Positions 28,724 through 37,000 of a stretch of DNA of 64,000 nt are shown here, in pieces. Made by a program: the position numbers and the translations under genes. The notes beneath the pieces were generated by a model. It did not search any database. It was given only the letters and a program-made list of their open reading frames with translations, and was not told the origin of the DNA. Within the stretch, counting starts at the first letter, position 1; every line of letters begins with the position of its first letter. Origin of the DNA: Comamonadaceae bacterium (lineage in GTDB: Bacteria > Pseudomonadota > Gammaproteobacteria > Burkholderiales > Burkholderiaceae_C); NCBI GenBank assembly GCA_027488985.1, contig JAIYAR010000010.1, positions 62,001 to 126,000 of the forward strand, in the 5' to 3' direction.

Positions 28724-29454
28724 TGACTACTTCCACCGTTGCCAAAAATACCCAGAAACTTCAACGTGCCGTCGTCGATGGTCTGGAAGATGTGAAGGCG
28801 CAAGATATTGTGGTGTTCGACACCGAGCACCTGTCAGCCTTGTTTGAGCGCGTGATCATCGCCTCCGGCACCAGCAACCGCCAAACCAAAGCCTTGGCTG
28901 CCAGCGTGCGCGATGCGGTGCGTGAAGCCGGTTTTGCCAAGCCGCGTATTGAGGGCGAAGGCAACGGCGAATGGATCATTGTGGATTGCAACCAGGTGGT
29001 AGTGCACATCATGCAGCCCAACTTCCGCCAGTACTACCACCTCGAAGAGCTGTGGGGCGAGAAGCCTGTGCGCCTGAAGCTGGGTGCCGCCAAGCCCGTG
29101 GTCGCAAAAGCCAGCGAAGAGGCCAAACCTGCCGCCAAGAAAGTCACTGCGAAGGCTGTAGAGCCGAACATGCGCCGTTCCAGCGCTGCCAAGAAGGGCG
29201 TGGAAGAAGCCTTCCCGTCCAAGGCGGCCCTGAAGAAAGCGGCGGACAAAGCCGCAGGCATCAAGGCACCTGCCAAGAAGGCCGCAGCCAAAACCAGCAC
29301 CGCCAAGCCCGCCGCTAAACCGGCAGCCAAGGCTGCTGTGAAGACAGTGGTGGTCAAGCCCGAAGTCAAGAAAACGGTCGCCAAAAAAGCAGCAGCCAAA
29401 CCCGCTGCCGCCAAGAAGGCGCCTGCGAAAAAAGCCGCTCCCCGTAAAGCCTGA
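28723..29454 (+). CDS. rsfS: Ribosome silencing factor with histone-H1-like tail
   Basis: 243 residues. The first 115 are RsfS/Ybe[49 protein letters not shown] and [11 protein letters not shown]. RsfS binds ribosomal protein uL14 and blocks joining of the subunits when nutrients are short. The remaining 125 residues are almost entirely Lys, Ala, Pro and Val repeats ([16 protein letters not shown]), like the eukaryotic H1 or bacterial HctB tails. Typical RsfS proteins are about 105-130 residues, so the tail doubles the protein. It may add nucleic-acid binding; this is inference. Confidence 0.93.
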   Translation: MTTSTVAKNTQKLQRAVVDGLEDVKAQDIVVFDTEHLSALFERVIIASGTSNRQTKALAASVRDAVREAGFAKPRIEGEGNGEWIIVDCNQVVVHIMQPNFRQYYHLEELWGEKPVRLKLGAAKPVVAKASEEAKPAAKKVTAKAVEPNMRRSSAAKKGVEEAFPSKAALKKAADKAAGIKAPAKKAAAKTSTAKPAAKPAAKAAVKTVVVKPEVKKTVAKKAAAKPAAAKKAPAKKAAPRKA

Positions 29455-29462
29455 GGTCCTGC

Positions 29463-29930
29463 GTGAGGCTGGTCATCGTCGCTGTCGGTCAGCGGGTACC
29501 GGACTGGGCGCAAACCGCGTGGGATGACTACGCCAAGCGCTTTCCGCATGAACTGAAAGTAGAGCTCAAAGCCATTAAGACAGAGCAGCGCGGCTCCAAA
29601 ACGGTGGAGCAGCTCTACGCCGCCGAGCGTAAGCGCATCGAAGAAGCCATTCCCAAAGGCGCGCGCATTGTGGCGCTGGACGAGCGGGGCACCAGCCTGC
29701 GCACCACTGCACTCGCTGACAGACTGAAAGAATGGCAGCTGGGTGGCACCGATGTAGCGCTCATCATCGGTGGCCCGGATGGTCTGGACCCCGAGTTCCG
29801 CCAAGCTGCGCATGAACGCATACGCCTCTCCGACCTGACCTTGCCCCACGCCATGGTGCGGGTGCTGCTGATTGAGCAGCTCTACCGGGCCTGGTCGGTC
29901 AATGCCAATCACCCGTACCACAGGGAATGA
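29463..29930 (+). CDS. rlmH: 23S rRNA pseudouridine-1915 N3-methyltransferase
   Basis: 155 residues from a GTG, equal to the E. coli length. SPOUT methyltransferase with [23 protein letters not shown] and the C-terminal [15 protein letters not shown]. Methylates pseudouridine 1915 in helix 69 of 23S rRNA. Follows rsfS by 8 bases; maf follows directly. Confidence 0.97.
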   Translation: MRLVIVAVGQRVPDWAQTAWDDYAKRFPHELKVELKAIKTEQRGSKTVEQLYAAERKRIEEAIPKGARIVALDERGTSLRTTALADRLKEWQLGGTDVALIIGGPDGLDPEFRQAAHERIRLSDLTLPHAMVRVLLIEQLYRAWSVNANHPYHRE

Positions 29931-29932
29931 CC

Positions 29933-30541
29933 ATGAGTGCCCCGGATTTCGTCTACCTTGCCTCGCAGAGTCCGCGTCGCCGCGAATTGCTGACCCAAAT
30001 CGGCGTTGCCCATGAATTGCTCTTGCCCACCCCGGATGAAGATGCCGAGAGCCTGGAAGTGGTGCTGGAGGGCGACACACCTGCGGTCTACGTGCAGCGA
30101 GTGACCGCTCTTAAATTGATAGCTGCTCGCGCACGTTTAGCGAGCGCCAAGGGCCTAAATCGTCCTGTACTTTGTGCAGACACGACCGTCGCTTTGGGTG
30201 ACGCCATCCTCGGCAAACCGGAAGATGCAGAAGATGCCAAGCGCATGTTGCGTGCCTTGGCGGGCGGTACCCACCGGGTGTTTACCGCTGTGGCGGTGGC
30301 ATGGGGTGACAGGACTGCACAGGCGTGCTCCGAATCGGTAGTCACTTTTTCTGCCATGAGTGAAGACGATATTGCCGCCTACGTGGAGAGCGGCGAGCCC
30401 ATGGGCAAGGCCGGCGCATATGGTGTGCAGGGCAGGGCAGCCGCGTTTATTGCGCGCATTGAAGGCTCTTACTCTGGCATCATGGGTCTGCCACTCTTTG
30501 AAACTGCACAAGTTCTCCGAGTGATTGGCTTCAAAATCTGA
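29933..30541 (+). CDS. maf: Maf-family nucleotide pyrophosphatase
   Basis: 202 residues from ATG 29933, which has AGGGA six bases upstream; an ATG at 29927 overlapping the rlmH stop is possible. Family motifs: [28 protein letters not shown] and [13 protein letters not shown]. Maf proteins hydrolyse non-canonical nucleoside triphosphates. Residues about 60-76 ([17 protein letters not shown]) are encoded by an in-frame short repeat placed just before the ADT motif, a loop that varies in length in the family. In related genomes rng normally follows; here a prophage does. Confidence 0.93.
   Translation: MSAPDFVYLASQSPRRRELLTQIGVAHELLLPTPDEDAESLEVVLEGDTPAVYVQRVTALKLIAARARLASAKGLNRPVLCADTTVALGDAILGKPEDAEDAKRMLRALAGGTHRVFTAVAVAWGDRTAQACSESVVTFSAMSEDDIAAYVESGEPMGKAGAYGVQGRAAAFIARIEGSYSGIMGLPLFETAQVLRVIGFKI
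30107..30161 (+). repeat. Short palindromic repeat, copy 6 (inside maf)
   Basis: GCTCTT, GATAGCTGCTCGCGCACGTT, GCGAGCGCCAAGGGCC. In frame in maf and read in the same frame as the nadD copy, giving AARA...AKG in both proteins. Confidence 0.75.
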
Positions 30542-30558
30542 CGTTTTCCCTTTGGTGG

Positions 30559-30698
30559 ACTGGTTACGCCAGTTCGCCGGATGTAGTCACAACACTCCAT
30601 TGCATTCCTATACACTCCGCGTTTTAGCGTAGCTTTTTAGGGTGCTTTTTCAAAAGTTACGCCAGAGTCACTTTTCTGTTTATGGGGAAAGTTACGCC
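30559..30698. promoter_or_regulatory. Candidate attL region with three GTTACGCC sites
   Basis: GTTACGCC occurs at 30563-30570, 30656-30663 and 30691-30698, all in direct orientation just before the integrase gene. The first sits in a small dyad, ACTGG-TTACG-CCAGT (30559-30573). Repeats of this kind beside an integrase are typical arm-binding sites or excisionase sites. The attachment core cannot be fixed without the right end of the prophage. Confidence 0.5.
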
Positions 30699-30714
30699 GC
30701 AAGGGTGAAAATGC

Positions 30715-31977
30715 ATGAAATTTGACGCACGCGAAGCCAAGCTGCTGCAGCCTGGTCAGCACCTCATGGTTGATGGCTGCCCGGGACTGCGCTTGAAGGC
30801 GACAGAGACACGCCGGTCATGGACCTACCGCTACAAGTCCCCCGTGGACGACAAGATGCGCCAAGTGCAGATCGGGCACTGGCCGGCCATGTCGCTGGCG
30901 GCAGCGGTCGTGGCGTGGGAAGCGCTGCGCGCGCGGCGTGATGCGGGTGAGGATCCGGCGGTCTCCAAGCGTGAAATCCGTGCGGCCGAGAAACCAAAGC
31001 CCAGCGACACCTACACCGTGCGCCAGTTGTGCAACGACTACTTGGACGGCCACGTCGACCTGCACCGCAAGCCAAAGGGCGCAAAAGAAATGCGCCGGCT
31101 GCTGGACACGCATCTGGACGCCATCGCCGAGCGGCCCGCCGTCACCATCACCCGTACTGACGCATTCAACCTGCTGGAAGGGCTGCAACACATACCAGTC
31201 AGCGCTCAGACCCTGCGCGGTGAGCTGGGTGCGGCGTGGGATTACGCGCTCGATGCGGGCCGCATTCCCGACACTACCCCCAACTGGTGGCGCTTGGTGA
31301 TGCGTGGCCGGCTGCGCAGCAAAGGCCGCAACCGCGTGGGGGTGAAGATCGGCACGGCCAAGCGTACGCTCAACGAAGCCGAGGTGGGCAAGCTGCTCCG
31401 CTGGCTGCCGAATTTCAGCACGTTGATTTCAGACGCGCTGATCCTGTACCTCTGGACGGCCACCCGTGGTGCCGAAACCATGAGCATGGAAAAAGGGGAA
31501 ATCAGTCAGGAAGCGGACGGCTGGTGGTGGACCATCCCCAAGGCGAAGACGAAGAATGCGCGCCACGAGCTAGCCACTGATCTGCGAGTGCCCTTGGTGG
31601 GCAGGGCCTTGGCGATTGTGCGGCGCCGGATGGAAGACTACGACGGATGGCTATTCCCTGGCACTCGCGGTGGCCACGTGAATCAGGCCACCATTGGCAC
31701 GCAGGTCTATCAGCGTATGCCTTACTCGAGTCAGCAACAGGAGCGCAACAGTGGGCCAGCGCTGCCGGTGACGGAGTGGAGCCCGCACGATTTGCGCCGT
31801 ACGGCCCGCACCATGCTGGCTGCCATGAAGTGCCCCGACGAAGTGGCCGAAGCCATTCTGGGGCACATGCAGGGTGGGATCAAAGGAACCTATAACCGCC
31901 ACACCTACGATCAGGAGCGGCGGCACTGGTTGACATTGCTGGACGCTAAGCTGGAGCAGCTTGCTGCCTTGCCCTAG
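30715..31977 (+). CDS. int: Prophage tyrosine integrase
   Basis: 420 residues, ATG 30715 with AAGGGTG upstream. An N-terminal DUF4102-type arm domain (LLQPGQHLMVDGCPGLRL) and a SAM-like core-binding domain precede the catalytic domain. Catalytic residues are seen in LWTATRGAE (Arg), EWSPHDLRRTART (His-x-x-Arg), LGHMQ (His) and a Tyr in the YNRHTY region. It should integrate and excise the prophage downstream of maf. The end overlaps the convergent AlpA-like gene by 32 bases. Confidence 0.95.
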   Translation: MKFDAREAKLLQPGQHLMVDGCPGLRLKATETRRSWTYRYKSPVDDKMRQVQIGHWPAMSLAAAVVAWEALRARRDAGEDPAVSKREIRAAEKPKPSDTYTVRQLCNDYLDGHVDLHRKPKGAKEMRRLLDTHLDAIAERPAVTITRTDAFNLLEGLQHIPVSAQTLRGELGAAWDYALDAGRIPDTTPNWWRLVMRGRLRSKGRNRVGVKIGTAKRTLNEAEVGKLLRWLPNFSTLISDALILYLWTATRGAETMSMEKGEISQEADGWWWTIPKAKTKNARHELATDLRVPLVGRALAIVRRRMEDYDGWLFPGTRGGHVNQATIGTQVYQRMPYSSQQQERNSGPALPVTEWSPHDLRRTARTMLAAMKCPDEVAEAILGHMQGGIKGTYNRHTYDQERRHWLTLLDAKLEQLAALP

Positions 31978-32194
31978 GTTTGTGGCAGCTGGTGTTTTTG
32001 GGCGGTGGTAGGTCTGCCACGGGCCTTTCTTCTGCCCAAGCTTCCACCTCCCGCACCAGCCAAGCCACCCGCCGGCCAGACAATAGGCGCGGCTTTGGGA
32101 AGGCTTCCTCCCGCACCAGGCGCTGCACGGTGGTTTCGCTGAGCGCCACAAAGGCGGCGACGCTTTCCAGCTCAAGATAGGCCGGTTTGATCAT
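31946..32194 (-). CDS. AlpA-like DNA-binding protein (putative excisionase)
   Basis: 82 residues from ATG 32194, preceded by GGAGG. Helix-turn-helix VAAFVALSETTVQRLVREEAFPKPRLLSGRRVAWLVREVEAW is the AlpA/HTH_17 pattern. Last gene of the leftward early operon and next to the integrase, the usual place for a recombination directionality factor. The C-terminal tail is basic and proline-rich. Confidence 0.8.
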   Translation of the reverse strand: MIKPAYLELESVAAFVALSETTVQRLVREEAFPKPRLLSGRRVAWLVREVEAWAEERPVADLPPPKNTSCHKPRARQQAAPA

Positions 32195-33081
32195 TGGGCC
32201 TCCGGCGCAATAGGCGCGGCTGTAAGCATTGCGCCCCACTTGTTTGATGCGCTTTCTCCATCCTCAAAGTGGAAGGCATCAATCATTGCCTGTGTAGGCT
32301 CCACCGGCACCAGTTTGTAGCCTGTAGGCTCCGCTTGCTTGGGTGCTGGGTGGGTGTAAAGAAGATTTCGGCCAACTGGCAACGGATGCCGCCAATCGTC
32401 AATCTCGCGCTCTCCGCTGAAGGTCACAAAAATTGAAGCCACGGCTACCGGCTCTTGCACTTGCTCCACACCAGTAATTTTCTGGCGCAATACACGCAGC
32501 TTCTCGGCGACAACATCTAGGCTCTCGACGTTGGCAAAAGTGACTACCGCCAATGTTTCACCGGGCTGGTGCTCGCGCTCTGGTTGTGTCGGTTCACCTA
32601 TCTGGCCTGTTCCGCTACGCCCGAAGATCAGCGCATGTGTGCCTTCGTGATGGCCTTCGGCGACTTCAATGCGCCCATAGCCAAGGCTGATTAGCGGGAA
32701 TGATGGCTCTTGCGCTTGTGCTGGCTGGCCTCCCTTGGCTTGGATTCCGTGAGCCTTCTCGCCGTGGCGTAGACCGTTAATGAAGTCTGCTTTTGATTGC
32801 GCGCTGACGTGGACATATCCAGCTTCTGACAGGATTACCTTTACCTCGTCTCGCCCAAGCGGCACCAGCTTTGCAGCAAGGGCGTCACACTCGGCGCAAA
32901 GCTTTGCCTCGTTGCAAGAGCGATTGATGGTTTCTTGTTGCAGCCGCTTGTTTTCCGCCTGCTGCGCTTCAAAGGCTGCAATGGTTTCATCCTGCAAGGC
33001 GATGATTTCAGCGGGGCAATGCTCGGCTGCATCGCGGTCGCGCTGATCTTTCAGGCGTTCAATTAAGTTTTTGTAGTTCAT
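32191..33081 (-). CDS. Phage early protein, coiled-coil N-terminus (Ead/Ea22-like)
   Basis: 296 residues from ATG 33081. The first 70 residues are predicted helical coiled coil (LKDQRDRDAAEHC to LQQETINRSCNEAKLC). The C-terminal part contains the piece LLYTHPAP and TGYKLVPVEPTQAMIDAF, which recurs in lambdoid Ea22/Ead-like accessory proteins. No enzyme motif. Start overlaps the upstream stop as TAATG, and its end overlaps the AlpA-like start, so it is translationally linked to both. Confidence 0.7.
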   Translation of the reverse strand: MNYKNLIERLKDQRDRDAAEHCPAEIIALQDETIAAFEAQQAENKRLQQETINRSCNEAKLCAECDALAAKLVPLGRDEVKVILSEAGYVHVSAQSKADFINGLRHGEKAHGIQAKGGQPAQAQEPSFPLISLGYGRIEVAEGHHEGTHALIFGRSGTGQIGEPTQPEREHQPGETLAVVTFANVESLDVVAEKLRVLRQKITGVEQVQEPVAVASIFVTFSGEREIDDWRHPLPVGRNLLYTHPAPKQAEPTGYKLVPVEPTQAMIDAFHFEDGESASNKWGAMLTAAPIAPEAQ

Positions 33082-33302
33082 TACATGTGATCCCTGCAAT
33101 ATTGTTCAAACGCATCCTGGTCTGCGATCTGGCGCGCGCACATGTCGTTGTAGGCCTTGGCGCACTCCGGTTTTGTGCAAACGGCTACGCTCCAGCCGTT
33201 GTGCCAATGGAGGCCTGATTCGGCTTTACAGCCCCAGCACTTCCATACTGGTTTGCCGTGGGACTTGTTTATCCCTTCGGGTGATAGGTCAGGCATGGTC
33301 AT
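33081..33302 (-). CDS. Small phage protein with zinc-ribbon-like cysteines
   Basis: 73 residues. WKCWGCKAESGLHWHNGWSV followed by VCTKPEC gives four cysteines spaced like a metal-binding knuckle. Function unknown. It overlaps the upstream stop (ATGA) and the downstream start (TAATG), typical for this tight operon. ATG at 33296 is an alternative start. Confidence 0.7.
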   Translation of the reverse strand: MTMPDLSPEGINKSHGKPVWKCWGCKAESGLHWHNGWSVAVCTKPECAKAYNDMCARQIADQDAFEQYCRDHM

Positions 33303-33817
33303 TGCTGGACTTTCAAAATCCGGCTGCGCTCTTCCACAGCTTCCGTCATCTGGGCGGGACTGCTAGCGCTCACAATGGCTTCGTACACCTCGATGCCTGC
33401 CTCCACCTGGTCAATGGCTGGACCATCAAAGCCCATGCGGCCAATCCGGTGGAATCGTTCCTTGCTCCGGCCAAGTGCCTCGTTGGCAGTTTTGAGAATC
33501 GGCAGCATGGTGTTGGTGAACTCGTCTTCACCGGCAATCTTCACCGCCCGGATCCAAGCCACGCCGATGGCATGGGCCAGAACATCGAAGTCGTGCACCG
33601 GGTCGATGCATGAGTTGTTCTTCATGGCCACGTAAGCCTCACGCACAAGGATCATGGACTTATCAGCAGCGGACTGGGTGCCCGCTACCGATTCCATGCC
33701 TGGCAGTGGCTCGGTGGTGTATTGGCGGCAACGCTGAATAACGTTGAAGCCTTCGGCGCCGTTGTAGACGCCGCCCAAGCGGCGCTGCTTGCGGGCGTAT
33801 GCGCTGGTTTTTCTCAT
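33299..33817 (-). CDS. Hypothetical phage early protein
   Basis: 172 residues, mainly alpha-helical in appearance, soluble. N-terminus MRKTSAYARKQRRLGGVYNG is basic; the middle has DPVHDFDVLAHAIGVAWIRAV. No recognised domain. Coupled by ATGA overlaps to the methyltransferase gene upstream and the small cysteine protein downstream. Confidence 0.7.
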   Translation of the reverse strand: MRKTSAYARKQRRLGGVYNGAEGFNVIQRCRQYTTEPLPGMESVAGTQSAADKSMILVREAYVAMKNNSCIDPVHDFDVLAHAIGVAWIRAVKIAGEDEFTNTMLPILKTANEALGRSKERFHRIGRMGFDGPAIDQVEAGIEVYEAIVSASSPAQMTEAVEERSRILKVQQ

Positions 33818-34725
33818 GCTACTTTCCTCTGTAGTGCTTCAATAACGTCCCGCGCAACCACTGGCACAACGGCATTGCCGAGCATGTGCATGGCGTCTTT
33901 GGCGCGGGTGGGGAGTTGGTATTCAGCGGGGAAGCCCATAGCCTTGCGGCATTCGTCTACTGACAGCATCCGCATGCGGTCACCATCGATGACGGCCCAG
34001 CGGTCACGGGTGGTGATGGTCCCCACGGGGCGGCTCAGGCTTCGGCCGCCCTGCTCGTTGCCGTAATAGGCAGTCAGGAAGCGCTCGCCGTGGGCCTTGC
34101 GGCCTTCGGTGATTCGCGCCAAAGTGGACAGGCTGCGCCCTTGCTTGTTGACGGGAGACCAGCGGCCGGCTTCAAAGTCGATGATCTGGGCAGAGCCAAC
34201 ATGTGCACGGCGGGGCAGATTTAGCACCACAGGGTGCGTGCTGCGGGTTCCCACGATGAACAAGCGGCGGCGGTGTTGCGCCACGCCATGGTCAGCGGCA
34301 TCCAGAATCATGGGCGACAGGGCATATCCCAGTGCACCCATGGCAGAGCACCAGGCGGGAAAGAGTTCCCACTTGCCAAACTCGGGAACGTTCTCCACCA
34401 GCAATGCCTTTGGCCGGTGAAACTCGGCGGCAGACACCACTGCCCATGCAGTGGAGCGCTGCGCGTCATGGTGGGCCCGTTCTTTGCCACGGGCACGGCT
34501 GTGGCCTTGGCAGGCGGGTGACGCCATCAGCAGATCATGCGCGGGCACTTGGCTCCAGTCTGCCTGCTGAAGGTCTTGGCAAAGGTGGATGGTGTCCGGG
34601 TGGTTGTTGGCATGCACTTGCACAGCAGCTGGCCAATGGTTTGCAGCCCAGACAACTTGCACTCCGGCCATAGTGGCTCCAGTGGAAAAGCCACCAGCAC
34701 CGGCAAACAGATCAATGGCTCTCAT
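33814..34725 (-). CDS. dcm: DNA cytosine-C5 methyltransferase (orphan, phage)
   Basis: 303 residues. Motif I DLFAGAGGFS, motif IV SPACQGHS with the catalytic Cys, ENVPEF (motif VI), VAQHRRRLFIVG (motif VIII) and a C-terminal GNAVVPVVA. The residue before the catalytic Cys is Ala rather than the usual Pro, a form I recall in phage enzymes. The variable target-recognition region is short. No restriction endonuclease is encoded nearby, so it probably protects or marks phage DNA. Confidence 0.9.
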   Translation of the reverse strand: MRAIDLFAGAGGFSTGATMAGVQVVWAANHWPAAVQVHANNHPDTIHLCQDLQQADWSQVPAHDLLMASPACQGHSRARGKERAHHDAQRSTAWAVVSAAEFHRPKALLVENVPEFGKWELFPAWCSAMGALGYALSPMILDAADHGVAQHRRRLFIVGTRSTHPVVLNLPRRAHVGSAQIIDFEAGRWSPVNKQGRSLSTLARITEGRKAHGERFLTAYYGNEQGGRSLSRPVGTITTRDRWAVIDGDRMRMLSVDECRKAMGFPAEYQLPTRAKDAMHMLGNAVVPVVARDVIEALQRKVA

Positions 34726-34967
34726 TTGTTACCTCGGCCGCGAATGCGAGAAGTCCGGGCGGTCTGCTCTCGGGTGGTGATGGGGATGTTGAATCCGGGT
34801 GCCACGTTCTCCACCGACTGCAGGCCAGCCCATGCGGCGTGCTTTTTGGCGCTGCTGGGCTTCGGGCCGGTCTTCTTCGGCGGGCGGCAGCTGTCAGGCA
34901 CTGCGCGTTGCTGGTAGATGACCTCAAAGGCGGTGCCTTTGGCGCGGTCAGCGAGAGTGGCGCTCAT
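34722..34967 (-). CDS. Hypothetical phage protein, basic C-terminus
   Basis: 81 residues from ATG 34967; the longer frame reaches into the upstream HD gene. Basic and proline-containing centre (SCRRPPKKTGPKPSSAKKH region) and Arg-rich end. No recognised domain. ATGA overlaps with both neighbours support it as a gene. Confidence 0.6.
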   Translation of the reverse strand: MSATLADRAKGTAFEVIYQQRAVPDSCRPPKKTGPKPSSAKKHAAWAGLQSVENVAPGFNIPITTREQTARTSRIRGRGNK

Positions 34968-35596
34968 GCCGCAACCCGCCCGTTCACCTTGGCCTTCATG
35001 ATTCGGGTCTGCAGCTCTTCGGCCTGCTGGGTGAAGATCGAGGCCCATGTGGCCCAGACGTTGGACCATCGCCATTGCTCATTCAGATCTACGCTGGCCA
35101 CCGGTATCTCTTCGCCTGGTGTGTCCAGAATCGGCCAGAGGCGGTGGTACAGCGGGTTGAAGCGGGTGATCTGGCTGCGCTCGGTCGCCAGTGCGATCAG
35201 GTCCCAGCGCTTGATGCGGGCCTTGTACTGGGTGAACACCTCCAGCAGCTCGTACTGCTCCAGCAAGTGGCGCTGGTGCTTCCATTCAAAGGCTGCCCAG
35301 ACTGCGCCCAGCTCGGACTTGATCGGGCTGGCCACATCGCTGGTGATGCACTCATGGGCGTCATGCATCAGGGCTGCAAACTGCAGCTCAGGCGATGCAT
35401 ATTCATTACGGGCCAAGCTCAGCACCAGCAAGCTGTGCTCTGCGACGCTGTAGGGGCGGGTGGCATGGCCGGTGAACCGGTTGATCTGGGCCAGTGAGTG
35501 CCCGATCTCGCTCAGGCTGGGCACGTTGTCTGGGTGGGTGGCAGCGGTACCGGTGAGCTCATGCTCACGGGCGTGGGCGGTAACAAGCCAGTTCAC
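34964..35596 (-). CDS. HD-domain phosphohydrolase (YfbR-like)
   Basis: 210 residues. HD-superfamily ligands are seen as YSVAEHSLLV, ALMHDAHECITSDVASPIK and a later Asp region. This order matches the YfbR-like 5'-deoxynucleotidase type found in phages, which would alter nucleotide pools during replication. Exact substrate not readable. Start overlaps upstream stop at 35593-35596. Confidence 0.8.
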   Translation of the reverse strand: MNWLVTAHAREHELTGTAATHPDNVPSLSEIGHSLAQINRFTGHATRPYSVAEHSLLVLSLARNEYASPELQFAALMHDAHECITSDVASPIKSELGAVWAAFEWKHQRHLLEQYELLEVFTQYKARIKRWDLIALATERSQITRFNPLYHRLWPILDTPGEEIPVASVDLNEQWRWSNVWATWASIFTQQAEELQTRIMKAKVNGRVAA

Positions 35597-35802
35597 GCTG
35601 CAGCCCTCGTCCGGTTGGTCTTCACCTCGGGCTTGCCCTTCATGGCCATGGCAAGGCGTTCCTTTTGGAAGGCGGCTTTGTAGACGCGGCCGGCCTCGGT
35701 GTAGAAGCTGTAGGGGCAGGCGTCGTTCACGTGCTCATAGATGGCGGCATCGCTGCGCGCTTTGGCCTCGATTGCGGCTTTGGATGTGATTTGTTCGGAC
35801 AT
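35593..35802 (-). CDS. Small hypothetical phage protein
   Basis: 69 residues, charged, with CPYSFYTEAGRVYKAAFQKERLAMAMKG. No domain recognised. Linked to the HD gene by an ATGA overlap. Confidence 0.6.
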   Translation of the reverse strand: MSEQITSKAAIEAKARSDAAIYEHVNDACPYSFYTEAGRVYKAAFQKERLAMAMKGKPEVKTNRTRAAA

Positions 35803-35808
35803 GGGTTA

Positions 35809-35922
35809 TCAATTTGGTTGTTTGCGACGCGCAAGCCGTTTACCTATCTGGACGCCGACATACATAGAAGCGGCAGTCCAGCAAAGCAGCCCAAAGCCCA
35901 GCAATAGGTTCAGGGCTTGCAT
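35809..35922 (-). CDS. 37-residue single-pass membrane protein
   Basis: Starts MQALNLLLGFGLLCWTAAS: one hydrophobic helix followed by a positive tail (GKRLARRKQPN), a typical small inner-membrane phage protein. It fills the gap between two operon genes, 3 bases from the upstream lipoprotein stop, which supports it. The ribosome site is weak. Confidence 0.45.
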   Translation of the reverse strand: MQALNLLLGFGLLCWTAASMYVGVQIGKRLARRKQPN

Positions 35923-35925
35923 GGG

Positions 35926-36342
35926 TTACTTGGCGATCTTGGGAATGGGGAAGGGCACCTTGGTGGTGTCTTGGCAGCGGCCGTCATCGGCGGCATAAGG
36001 CTTCTGCTGAAAGTCGCTCGCAGTCATGCAACCGACGGTGCCGGAGACCGTGCTGCACTTGAGCGCTACCTTGGCTGCAGGATTTGCCTTGTCGACCAGC
36101 TTTGCGCTGGCCCAGCCGTCGCCTTGCGGGCATTCAGGCGACTGCGTGCTGTCTCCTTGCACCTCGAGCGCTGTGTTGCTGAACTGCGGTGATTCAGCGC
36201 GAAACTTTTGGGCGTTGTACTCGGCGTTGGCCTTGGCATTGCTGCGATTTGTTTCCAGCGTCTCAAAAGAAACGCTTTGTTTGCCGCAGGCGGCAAGGAC
36301 CGAAGCAGCAGCTGCGATCGCAATGATGGAACGGACTTTCAT
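35926..36342 (-). CDS. Phage-encoded lipoprotein
   Basis: 138 residues with a lipoprotein signal: MKVRSIIAIAAAASVLAACGKQ, lipobox LAAC. The mature part has paired cysteines and the pattern YNAQKFRAESPQF. A lipoprotein in a prophage early operon may act in superinfection exclusion; that is inference from position only. Confidence 0.7.
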   Translation of the reverse strand: MKVRSIIAIAAAASVLAACGKQSVSFETLETNRSNAKANAEYNAQKFRAESPQFSNTALEVQGDSTQSPECPQGDGWASAKLVDKANPAAKVALKCSTVSGTVGCMTASDFQQKPYAADDGRCQDTTKVPFPIPKIAK

Positions 36343-36383
36343 AATTAACTTTCAGGTTGGTGGTGGAAAAAACAGGAGGGCAG

Positions 36384-36695
36384 TCAGATCAGGTCCGGCT
36401 GCACAATGGGTTTGCGTGGGCCATTGACCATCTGGGTGACGTAGCCCACGGGGTGGCCATCGCTGCCAAGGCGGACGCGGCGCACAGGCACAGTGGTGCG
36501 CTTGGTGGAGGCTTCCCACTCGGCTTTGCGCAGAGCAGCTGCACGGCACTCAATCAGCCGGCGGCGCATGTCAAACTGCATGGCCTGCTCGTACGTCCAG
36601 CCCTTCCAGTGCATGGCCTCAAAGGCTGCATGGCGGTGGGCATTGGTTACGGGCGGCATGCCGGCCGCATCGGCGTGGCAGCGTGTCGGTCTCAT
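36384..36695 (-). CDS. Hypothetical phage protein
   Basis: 103 residues from ATG 36695, which overlaps the upstream stop as ATGA; a much longer frame to 37253 is open but passes through two other genes. HWKGWTYEQAMQFDMRRRLIECRAAALRKAEWEA is strongly helical. Function unknown. Confidence 0.6.
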   Translation of the reverse strand: MRPTRCHADAAGMPPVTNAHRHAAFEAMHWKGWTYEQAMQFDMRRRLIECRAAALRKAEWEASTKRTTVPVRRVRLGSDGHPVGYVTQMVNGPRKPIVQPDLI

Positions 36696-37000
36696 ACGAG
36701 CCACCGTGTGTAGGCCCAGCCAGCTGTGCCACACACCATGGCAACGGTGCAGAAACCGGCAATGCCGGTGACTGCCCAGAAGCTGATGCGGTCCCACACA
36801 TCGGCTGGCATGTCGTTCAGGGTGGCCAAGTCGCTCTCGATGGCTGCTTTCTCTTGCGGAGTGCAGTCCGTGCAGCGTTCTTGCCGGTTTTGGCACACGC
36901 CAAGAGCTTCGCAGGAGCGGCGCTGTAACTTGATCGGTGCCACGGCAGCGGGGCGGGTAGGGCAGTTGCTGCACTGGTGGAGGGAGTCGCAGCACTTCAT
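36692..37000 (-). CDS. Cysteine-rich phage membrane protein
   Basis: 102 residues from ATG 37000. The N-terminal half has eight cysteines (KCCDSLHQCSNCP, SCEALGVCQ, RCTDCTP) and the C-terminus a membrane helix (FWAVTGIAGFCTVAMVCGTAGWAY). No family recognised. ATGA overlaps on both sides. Confidence 0.6.
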   Translation of the reverse strand: MKCCDSLHQCSNCPTRPAAVAPIKLQRRSCEALGVCQNRQERCTDCTPQEKAAIESDLATLNDMPADVWDRISFWAVTGIAGFCTVAMVCGTAGWAYTRWLV

